Shown here piece after piece: positions 1-5,556 of a stretch of DNA of 6,321 bases. The notes beneath the pieces were generated by a model. It saw nothing but the letters and a program-made list of their open reading frames with translations, made no database searches and was not told where the DNA came from. A program made the translations under genes and the position numbers. Numbering within the stretch: position 1 is the stretch's first letter; each line of letters starts with the position of its first letter. Source of the DNA: Verrucomicrobiales bacterium (GTDB taxonomy: Bacteria; Verrucomicrobiota; Verrucomicrobiia; Limisphaerales; UBA9464); contig DLVS01000218.1 in the NCBI GenBank assembly GCA_003445095.1, positions 1 to 6,321 of the forward strand, in the 5' to 3' direction.

Positions 1-108
1 TTGCGCCCCCTTCCGAGCTTCCAACGTCACTCCATCCGTGCCGTGAAAGCGAGTCGATATGAAGCCAATCCGTTTCGGAGTACCCACGGGCGGAACCATA
101 TTAGTCAT
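1..108 (-). CDS. Glycosyltransferase, N-terminal fragment (probable GT4, cut by window edge)
   Basis: Reading leftward from an ATG at 108-106 gives 36 open codons to the window edge. The peptide begins MTNMVPPVG and continues RIGFISTRFHGTDGVTLE. A hydrophobic first beta strand followed by a Gly-rich loop with GTDGV(S/T)LE is, from memory, a typical start for a group of GT-B (family 4) glycosyltransferases. The catalytic C-terminal half is outside the window. An in-frame TGA lies eight codons upstream of the ATG, so the reading frame really begins here; a second ATG (99-97) is an alternative start. A purine stretch (AAGGGG) lies about 11 nt before the first ATG. The gene follows the HAD gene on the same strand after 68 bp, so it is probably the third gene of that operon. 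The sugar donor is unknown; a role in extending a glucosylglycerate-type product is inference from context. Confidence 0.6.
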   Translation of the reverse strand, partial: MTNMVPPVGTPKRIGFISTRFHGTDGVTLEARKGAQ

Positions 109-176
109 AGTTTCAAGAACCCCTTCGCCTCATTGATCGCAACAGAAATGTGGGGATGACGGCGCTCGGGAGATGT

Positions 177-896
177 TCAGTCGGTTTGCAGATGAACCAT
201 CAACTCCGACCAACCTCCTCCCGGATCGGACTCGGGCTGGGCCGTAAGATGCCACGTTTGCCACCCGAAGGCGCGGGCAGGATTGATGTCGTTGTCGAGT
301 CGATCGCCCACCATCAGAACCTCGGAAGGGCGCAAGCCGCGAGCTTCTAGTCGAGCCGCCAAACCTTGGAAGACGTGGGGATCCGGTTTGCTGAAGCCAT
401 TCTGAAACGACCAAAACCGCAGGTCGACGGCGAAGAGGTCGAGCGACAAACCGTGTTCCGCCAAGAGTTCTTCGAGCTCCCGCAATGTGTAGGCTTGAGA
501 ATTGGAGGCAATGCCCAACAGCAGATTCTTCCGGCGCAACCATCGCAGAACTGCGGCGGCTTCTGACGTGAGTTGCAGCGTTCGCCCCAATTGAATCTGC
601 TGATAGATGAATTCGTTTCGGGTGGCCTCATTGACTCCCGCAAGTTCGGGCACCAACTCAATTACCACGGACGGCCATTGAATTTCTGGCCAGGCGATCC
701 CGCGCGAGCGAGCCCAGTGATGACGTTGGGCGATCACTCGGCTGGCCGCAGCGGAGAATTCTGCGCGGGTGATGAGCGGCGGCTTGTGCACCGCGTTCTT
801 GAATATTTGCTGCCATCGACTTTCCGCGTCCACCGGCGCCGGACCGACCTCCAGGATGGTGGAATAGATGTCAAAGATGATCGCTTTAACGTTCAT
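177..896 (-). CDS. HAD-superfamily hydrolase (subfamily IA-like), 239 aa
   Basis: All four HAD motifs are visible. Motif I is FDIYST (nucleophile Asp9), motif II is GIASNS (Ser131), motif III is SKPDP (Lys170) and motif IV is VGDRLDND (Asp198, with Asp201/Asp203). The helical stretch at about 15-110, between motifs I and II, fits a C1 cap, and the length is normal for subfamily IA. Such enzymes use an aspartyl-enzyme intermediate, mostly on small phosphorylated metabolites in the cytoplasm. Residue 11, two after the nucleophile, is Tyr and not the usual phosphatase Asp; Asp-x-Tyr is the pattern of 2-haloacid dehalogenases and related predicted hydrolases. I chose ATG 896 over ATG 911 because motif I then sits at the usual distance from the N-terminus and the ATG overlaps the stop of the upstream glycosyltransferase gene (ATGA), implying translational coupling. 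Context suggests removal of phosphate from a glycosyl-phosphoglycerate intermediate, but the Tyr leaves that open. Confidence 0.85.
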   Translation of the reverse strand: MNVKAIIFDIYSTILEVGPAPVDAESRWQQIFKNAVHKPPLITRAEFSAAASRVIAQRHHWARSRGIAWPEIQWPSVVIELVPELAGVNEATRNEFIYQQIQLGRTLQLTSEAAAVLRWLRRKNLLLGIASNSQAYTLRELEELLAEHGLSLDLFAVDLRFWSFQNGFSKPDPHVFQGLAARLEARGLRPSEVLMVGDRLDNDINPARAFGWQTWHLTAQPESDPGGGWSELMVHLQTD

Positions 897-2446
897 GGCT
901 CGACGGTCCACAGCAGTGGATACAAATACTCGGGTCGTAGCTTGCTGGCGACGAGATCACGGTGGCAATGCTCGCCGTGTGATTGCTGAACGTTCGACTT
1001 CGGCCGGCTGATCAGTTCGGCCAATCGGCGGGCGTAGGCATCGACGCTGAGCCATCGATTCGCCTGCTTCGGCCAGCGTGTGGGCTGCAGGTGTCCTTCC
1101 GACGCCTGACTTCGCCATCGGGCTAAAGAAGGATTCAGATGCACGCTCCGCTCCCAGGATAGTTCAACCGGTTGGCGAAGAATTTCGAGTTGTGCCAATA
1201 GCGTTAACCGGCTGAAGGCCACGGCCGGGAACCCACACGACGTCGTCAACACCGACGGGAAACGCACTTGTTGCTGGGCGCTCTTGGGCAACTCTGATCG
1301 CCATCGACGGAATCGCTCCGTTTGTCGGCGCCGCTCGGCTGGCCAGTCGAACAGCATCGGGTCAACAAACACTTCGTCGTAGATCTGTGGAAATCGGAAT
1401 CCGAATTCGTTCAGGTCGGACGCCATGTTGGGCAGCATCCGGGCGATGAAAGGTCGCCGGGCCGCGGCGGCCTCGACATAAGGCAGCCCAAAGCCCTCCA
1501 CGATCGACGTTAAGAGCACGACTTCACTAGTCTCCATCAGTTCTGGAATCGAAGGCGCTTTCGACTTTCCATCGAGGACACCGAGCCGTAGCCGCCAACC
1601 ATTTTGGCGGGCGGCGAATTCAAGTTTCCGCGCGTACGATTGTTCGGCCGCCGAACTGACTCCTGCCGTCGTCACCAGCCAGGCTTCCGGACGCAACCAG
1701 CGGGCGAGCAGTAACGCTTCCGCGAGGTTTTTTCGGCGAAGCAGCCGGCAGGGAACGAGCCAAATGGGCGCATGTTCGCCCAGCTCGCGATGGATCCACG
1801 ATTGGGTTTTTCGAATTCGTGAGGATGCTGCTCGGACTTCGGAGGCGGAAGGATTGGGAAGCCAAGCTGTCGTCGAACCCAGATGGCGTTGCAGAATTGT
1901 TGCATCCGCCCGGTTGATGGTGGCGTGCCAGACTTTGGCGTGAGCTGGAAACAGAGTCCGGGCCACCTTTGTGAGCGTCCAGAATCCATGCCGTTGCATC
2001 TCGGGCCAGCGCGCCCAACGGTTGTCGAACCACCAATCGTGATGATGCAGGAGGAGCGGAAAATGGAACTCTTCACTTGCGCGGCTTAACTCTTGGGTCA
2101 GCAGGAGATTTCGTCCCAAGCTTTGATTGTGCGCCCACACGAAGCTCTTTCCGCCTCGATTGAGCCATCGTCGCAAGTGATCCCGAATGCGCGCCAGCAC
2201 GGGTCGAGTCGCGTTTCGTAGCTCCGTGAGATATCCGAGCGCGGGATCAATGGCGCGGGTGACCCGAACGTCGCCCAGGGACTTCTCGAAATTCCGCCGC
2301 CACAAGTCTTCCGGCGCTTCGCCCGCCATGAGGACAACCTCGGTGACTCGGGGATTCAACGTCCTCACGAGCGCGGGCGCAGCGAGTTCGATTACCCGTC
2401 GCACGCCGCCCGGACGGAAGTGGCTATGAACGATCACCAAATTCAC
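893..2446 (-). CDS. Family 4 (GT-B) glycosyltransferase with long C-terminal extension, 517 aa
   Basis: The N-terminus (VNLVIVHSHF, then RPGGVRR at residues 11-17) is the first beta strand and Gly-rich acceptor loop of GT4 enzymes. WAHNQSLGRN (104-113) and LHHHDWWF (133-140) are further distinctive N-domain motifs. In the C-domain, PCRLLRRKN (232-240) supplies the basic Arg/Lys pair that contacts the donor phosphates. VEGFGLPYVEA (316-326) is the EX7E retaining-transferase motif, with Glu317 and Glu325. About 155 residues follow the usual end of the fold, rich in Arg and Trp, with a tail around RPEYLYPLLW. No signal peptide or membrane segment is evident, so it should be cytoplasmic. The start is taken as GTG 2446; the open frame continues to 2542 but those 32 residues are Arg/Ser-rich and unlike the family. 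No good ribosome-binding site is seen. It is first in a minus-strand operon with the HAD gene and lies divergent to the GpgS-like gene. It probably transfers a nucleotide-activated hexose to a small acceptor; donor and acceptor are unknown. Confidence 0.82.
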   Translation of the reverse strand: MNLVIVHSHFRPGGVRRVIELAAPALVRTLNPRVTEVVLMAGEAPEDLWRRNFEKSLGDVRVTRAIDPALGYLTELRNATRPVLARIRDHLRRWLNRGGKSFVWAHNQSLGRNLLLTQELSRASEEFHFPLLLHHHDWWFDNRWARWPEMQRHGFWTLTKVARTLFPAHAKVWHATINRADATILQRHLGSTTAWLPNPSASEVRAASSRIRKTQSWIHRELGEHAPIWLVPCRLLRRKNLAEALLLARWLRPEAWLVTTAGVSSAAEQSYARKLEFAARQNGWRLRLGVLDGKSKAPSIPELMETSEVVLLTSIVEGFGLPYVEAAAARRPFIARMLPNMASDLNEFGFRFPQIYDEVFVDPMLFDWPAERRRQTERFRRWRSELPKSAQQQVRFPSVLTTSCGFPAVAFSRLTLLAQLEILRQPVELSWERSVHLNPSLARWRSQASEGHLQPTRWPKQANRWLSVDAYARRLAELISRPKSNVQQSHGEHCHRDLVASKLRPEYLYPLLWTVEP

Positions 2447-2659
2447 CCCCGCTAGTTTCGCGTTCGAGTCGCGATCGCGCGAACTGTTTCTCCATTCGTC
2501 GCGGGTGATTGACGTTCGCGGTCCTCGGCAACGACATTGCACGGCGATTCTGGAGCAAAGTCCGGCAACGGTGTTTTCGGAGGATCAAATCGAATGGTTG
2601 CGCCGCCATTCGGGTCATTGCCAGTACCCGCCGGTTTCGGCCGGCCACTTAACGGTTCA
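2447..2659. promoter_or_regulatory. Divergent intergenic region between the two glycosyltransferase genes
   Basis: These 213 bp separate the divergent GT4 (minus) and GpgS-like (plus) starts and must hold promoters for both if the chosen starts are right. Both frames stay open across it, but the translations lack family similarity and are Arg/Ser- or Gly/Pro-rich, as expected of GC-rich noncoding DNA. A plus-strand TTGACG at 2509-2514 could serve as a -35 element, but only a poor -10 (GACATT, 18 bp on) follows. A GGCCGGCC palindrome lies at 2639-2646, 13 bp before the plus-strand ATG, where a Shine-Dalgarno would be sought and is not seen. No convincing operator was found. Confidence 0.4.
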
Positions 2660-3868
2660 ATGGCAGATTTTTTTCAAACGGGAGCGATCGCCACGCTGCA
2701 TCGACTCGGTCCCACCGATTTGGGACGACTCGAAGCAGAACTTTGCGAATTCGCGAAAGACACACCGATCGCGTTGGTTCTTCCGTGTCATGTCCGCGAA
2801 TTGGGAACGCCCGCGTTGCGGCTAATTCTCAAGGAGCTGCGGGGCGTAAGTTATCTTAAGGAGATTGTGGTGGGGATCGACGGCGCGAGCGCTCGCGATT
2901 GGTGGCGCGCGCGACGAATCTTCGGCAACCATCCGCGGGAGCCGATTTTGTTGTGGAACAACGGACCCCGCATTCAGCGCATCTACACACAACTGCAGGA
3001 GGCGGATCTCGACATCGGACCGCCAGGCAAAGGCCGCAACGTGTGGACTTGCTTTGGCCACGTCCTTGCTAGTGAAAAGGCGACGATGGTCGCAACGCAC
3101 GACTGTGATATCACCACGTACAACCGGGAACTCTTGGCTCGGCTCTGTTATCCGGTCGCTCATCCGCACTTGGGCTTCGACTTCTGCAAAGGCTACACCG
3201 CGCGTTACACGAACAAACTGCACGGCCGCGTGATGCGGCTGCTGTTCACTCCTTTGATGCGCTCTCTGGAGACCATTCTCGGACTTCAACCGTTGCTGGT
3301 GTACCTGGACACGTTTCGTTATCCACTGTCCGGCGAGATGTGCCTGGATTTGGATTTGGTTCGGCGGGTGCGCGTGCCTTCGGACTGGGGCATCGAAGTC
3401 GGGATGCTCGCCGAGGTTTTTCGGAATTCGGCCGCGCGCGCCATTTGTCAGAGCGAGCTCTCGGAGCGCTATGACCACAAGCATCAAGAGCTTTCCATGC
3501 GGGATGCCGACAAGGGACTGAACAAGATGGCCGTCGACATCACGAAAACCATCTTCCGCGTGATGGCGGCCGAAGGAATCAAACTGGACACTGGCCTGTT
3601 CGACACGCTGCTGAGCGCTTACGTGCGGCGAGCTGAGGACACGCTCCGACACTACAATGCTGACGCCGCGATCAACGGGCTGAACTACGGACGTCACGAA
3701 GAAGAGCAAGCCGTCGCAACGTTTGCGAAGAGCATTCGGGTCGCTGCCCGCTCCTTTTCCGACGACCCACTCGGCACGCCGCTAATTCCCAACTGGAACC
3801 GAGTTCAATCGGCCCTGCCGAATCTGCTCGAGGAATTGAAAGAAGCGGTCCGCCGCGACAATGCGTGA
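2660..3868 (+). CDS. Glucosyl-3-phosphoglycerate-synthase-like glycosyltransferase (GT81/GT2-type GT-A fold), 402 aa
   Basis: GpgS enzymes transfer glucose from a nucleotide donor to 3-phosphoglycerate, the first step to glucosylglycerate solutes. Signals, in order: VLPCHVREL (40-48) where a GT-A enzyme begins its nucleotide-binding strand; IVVGIDGAS (69-77); LLWNNGPR (97-104); the glycine/lysine loop GKGRNVW (123-129); the metal-binding DxD motif HDCD (147-150); YPLSGEMCLDLDL (221-233); DWGIEVGMLAEV (242-253), very typical of this family; and YDHKHQ (271-276), whose His could complete the metal site as a His does in known GpgS. The remaining ~120 residues look helical. At 402 residues it is longer than mycobacterial GpgS (324), so it may be a sister subfamily with another donor or acceptor. 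I start at ATG 2660 because MADFFQTG fits my memory of family N-termini; the open frame to 2537 adds 41 unlike residues. It is monocistronic here, divergent from the GT4-HAD operon. The general family is firm, the exact reaction inferred. Confidence 0.8.
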   Translation: MADFFQTGAIATLHRLGPTDLGRLEAELCEFAKDTPIALVLPCHVRELGTPALRLILKELRGVSYLKEIVVGIDGASARDWWRARRIFGNHPREPILLWNNGPRIQRIYTQLQEADLDIGPPGKGRNVWTCFGHVLASEKATMVATHDCDITTYNRELLARLCYPVAHPHLGFDFCKGYTARYTNKLHGRVMRLLFTPLMRSLETILGLQPLLVYLDTFRYPLSGEMCLDLDLVRRVRVPSDWGIEVGMLAEVFRNSAARAICQSELSERYDHKHQELSMRDADKGLNKMAVDITKTIFRVMAAEGIKLDTGLFDTLLSAYVRRAEDTLRHYNADAAINGLNYGRHEEEQAVATFAKSIRVAARSFSDDPLGTPLIPNWNRVQSALPNLLEELKEAVRRDNA

Positions 3869-3878
3869 GCCCATCGCG

Positions 3879-3905
3879 CGTCGGCAGCGCAGCGACGTTC
3901 ATTTT
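3879..3905 (+). terminator. Weak hairpin after the GpgS-like gene, possible terminator
   Basis: Eleven bases past the TGA, CGTCG (3879-3883) and CGACG (3893-3897) can form a 5 bp GC stem around a 9 nt loop, followed by TTCATTTT. The stem is short and the T tract is interrupted, so this is only a candidate. A second small inverted repeat, GGTCA-GT-TGACC, lies at 3924-3935 in the same convergent gap of 107 bp. Otherwise the gap holds nothing recognisable. Confidence 0.22.
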
Positions 3906-3975
3906 GGGTGATCGTCGATGATGGGTCAGTTGACCGAAATCCAGGCCGGTCCAGTCTTCACGTCGTCTCTGGTTC

Positions 3976-4275
3976 CTACCCGATCTGATTCCACTGAGTG
4001 ATTTGAGGCGGCGCGGCGAGCAATGGGGTCGCTTGTGCCAAGGCCCCTTGGATGTGGGTGCTGGCGAGGTGGCGCTCGAGATCGCTTGGAGTGCGCCAAC
4101 GCTCGACGAACGCAAACTCCCCGGGAGTATCGGACGATTGATGTAATTCGTACTGAAGGCATCCGGCTTCCAAGCGAGTGGGAGCGACGAGGGAGAGCAA
4201 AATGGCCCGCAGCGAATCCTCGGCGCCAGCACGGGCGCGAATCAGCGCGATCACTGTGACCGGAGTGGTATTCAT
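3976..4275 (-). CDS. Antibiotic biosynthesis monooxygenase (ABM) domain protein, 99 aa
   Basis: This is a single ABM domain of the usual size for this ferredoxin-like, dimeric family (YgiN-type quinol monooxygenases and relatives). Visible family signals are VTVIALIRARAG at the N-terminus (first beta strand), TRLEAGCLQYELHQ (residues 33-46), FAFVERW (54-60) and a following LERHLAST-H helix (66-74). Members are small cytoplasmic cofactor-free oxygenases or haem-related proteins acting on quinol-like or aromatic substrates; many have no known substrate and none can be assigned here. The start is ATG 4275, immediately before the first strand; ATG 4350 would add 25 residues unrelated to the domain. 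No clear ribosome-binding site precedes it. It stands alone, 290 bp downstream of the ArsR-methyltransferase gene on the same strand and convergent with the GpgS-like gene, so neighbours say little about its role. Confidence 0.82.
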   Translation of the reverse strand: MNTTPVTVIALIRARAGAEDSLRAILLSLVAPTRLEAGCLQYELHQSSDTPGEFAFVERWRTPSDLERHLASTHIQGALAQATPLLAAPPQITQWNQIG

Positions 4276-4565
4276 GAATTTGTCGTCGAACGTTCTGGGA
4301 ATCCAATGACAGACACAAGCCGCGGATTGGACCGCTTCTCCCGGGTTCAACCGCTAATACATCCCAATACTTCCCAATAAACGCGAACACGAGCAGCCTG
4401 ACCGACGATTTTCGGCTGGGTGAAGTCTGGTTGGCGGCCGGTGCCGCTCGCCGGATTGATTGTGGGTAAGCTCTCCTTCGCGTGAATTTGCGTAGACTCC
4501 CGGTCCTCCCTGATCCTCTACTGCATCGGCTGGGCTAGTTCCTGGATCCGGACTCTATTCCTACC
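4276..4565. other. Noncoding gap between ArsR-methyltransferase and ABM genes
   Basis: I see no gene in these 290 bp. It should hold the 3' end of the ArsR-methyltransferase transcript and the ABM promoter, both on the minus strand. On that strand the ABM start is preceded by a possible -10-like TATTAG (4359-4354), with no matching -35. A GC hairpin at 4434-4447 lacks a T tract on either side. Confidence 0.4.
4362..4379. repeat. Two direct copies of TCCCAATA, 10 bp apart
   Basis: TCCCAATA occurs at 4362-4369 and again at 4372-4379, a spacing of one helical turn. The pair lies about 90 bp upstream of the ABM start codon, beside a TATTAG hexamer on the minus strand. One-turn spacing is common for regulator sites, but two 8-mers are too little to claim an operator. 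Confidence 0.35.
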
Positions 4566-5525
4566 TCACGGCTTCTCTGCGGCCGCGAGGAGTGTTTCAA
4601 AGTGCGGCTCGGTTTCCTCGCGTGCCACGGTGCTGATTTCGATCCGCTTAAATCCAGCGGCCTCCAGCCAGCGCTGCAGATCGGCTTCGGCAAAGCCAGG
4701 CCACCGATCACCGTAGAGCTCGCGTGATCGATGAAAATGATGTTTCACCAGGTCAAGCACCATCAGTTGGCCGCCCGGTTTCAGGATACCATAAGCGCTC
4801 TGCAACGCCGCGGCCGGATTTTCGGCGTGATGCAACGCCTGGCTGAGAATCGCCAGGTCAACACTGCCGGGTTCAATGGGCGGGGACTCGAGGTCTCCCA
4901 GCCGGAACTCGAGATTGTTCAAGCCATTCTTTTTGGCCTTGGCTGCGCCGTATTCCACCATTCTTTCGGAGTTATCTACGGCAATGACTCTTTTGCAGCG
5001 ACGGGCCAGGAGTTCCGCCAGCAACCCTTCGCCGGAGCCTAAGTCGGCAACGACGAGCGGCGGAAGAATCCGGAGGAGTAACTGACCGAATGCTTGCCAC
5101 GAGCGACCGGGGCCGTAACTGCGGTCGAAACGTCCAGCCACTTGATTGAAGTACTGCTGAGCTTGGTCATCGCGTCGGGCCGTTACGCGTTTCCGGTTCA
5201 CTTGGTCGGCCGTGTGCTCGGGCAACTCATGGGCACCGCGCAGGGCCAGTTGGGTTATTTCCCGGGCTTCCGGCGCGGCACTGGGATTGAGGCGATAGAA
5301 CGTCCGTTTGCCTTCGCGCCGCGGGGTGACCAGACTCGTTTCGTGCAACAAGCCAAGATGCGTCGAGATCCGTGACTGTCCGAGCCGGGTGATTTCTTGG
5401 AGCTCATTGACGGACAACTCCCCGCCCTCCAACAGCGCGATGAGTCGGAGCCGGGTAGGATCCGCCAAAGCGCGCAGTGCTCGCAACGTGCCACTCACAA
5501 ATGGAGGCTCATGATAAAACGGCAT
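4566..5525 (-). CDS. ArsR-family winged-helix regulator fused to a SAM-dependent methyltransferase, 319 aa
   Basis: Residues about 12-80 are an ArsR-type winged helix: LRALADPTRLRLIALLE opens the domain, GQSRISTHLGLL (49-60) is the recognition helix and EGKRTFYRLN (71-80) the wing. The usual ArsR metal site ELCVCDL is replaced by ELSVNEL (36-42) and the DNA-binding domain has no cysteine, so metal sensing is unlikely. Residues about 120-319 are a class I methyltransferase: VADLGSGEGLLAE (159-171) is the SAM-binding motif I, VIAVDNSERMV (180-190) the acidic ribose-binding strand, then SQALHHAENP (228-237) and LKPGGQLMVLDL (248-259). Such fusions are known; SahR-type ArsR regulators of the SAM/S-adenosylhomocysteine cycle are the nearest functional parallel, but no SAM-cycle gene is in view. 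The start is ATG 5525, just before the ArsR domain; the upstream frame to 5888 overlaps the gamma-glutamyltranspeptidase gene. That gene ends 31 bp upstream on the same strand, so co-transcription is likely. Confidence 0.88.
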   Translation of the reverse strand: MPFYHEPPFVSGTLRALRALADPTRLRLIALLEGGELSVNELQEITRLGQSRISTHLGLLHETSLVTPRREGKRTFYRLNPSAAPEAREITQLALRGAHELPEHTADQVNRKRVTARRDDQAQQYFNQVAGRFDRSYGPGRSWQAFGQLLLRILPPLVVADLGSGEGLLAELLARRCKRVIAVDNSERMVEYGAAKAKKNGLNNLEFRLGDLESPPIEPGSVDLAILSQALHHAENPAAALQSAYGILKPGGQLMVLDLVKHHFHRSRELYGDRWPGFAEADLQRWLEAAGFKRIEISTVAREETEPHFETLLAAAEKP

Positions 5526-5556
5526 TCCCGTCGAGTCTGGGGTTGAAGCTGCCGGC

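Noticed and set aside
2537..2659. N-terminal extension of the GpgS-like frame and the opposing extension of the GT4 frame (2447-2542)
   Set aside because: Both are low-complexity translations unlike their families, and the two long versions would overlap each other head to head.
2471..2691. Two GCGATCGC octamers (2471-2478 and 2684-2691), the cyanobacterial HIP1 palindrome
   Set aside because: Only two copies in 6.3 kb; cyanobacterial genomes that use HIP1 carry it far more often, and GC-rich composition makes occasional copies likely.
2822..3709. 295-codon open frame on the minus strand opposite the GpgS-like gene
   Set aside because: It lies wholly inside a gene with clear family motifs; its translation is His/Gln/Val-rich with no recognisable domain, as expected of an antisense frame in GC-rich DNA.
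4276..4350. 25-residue N-terminal extension of the ABM frame
   Set aside because: The ABM fold starts at the first beta strand just after ATG 4275, and the extra residues match nothing in the family.
4434..4447. GCGGC-CGGT-GCCGC hairpin as a terminator for the ArsR-methyltransferase gene
   Set aside because: Only a 5 bp stem and no T tract on the minus strand after it.
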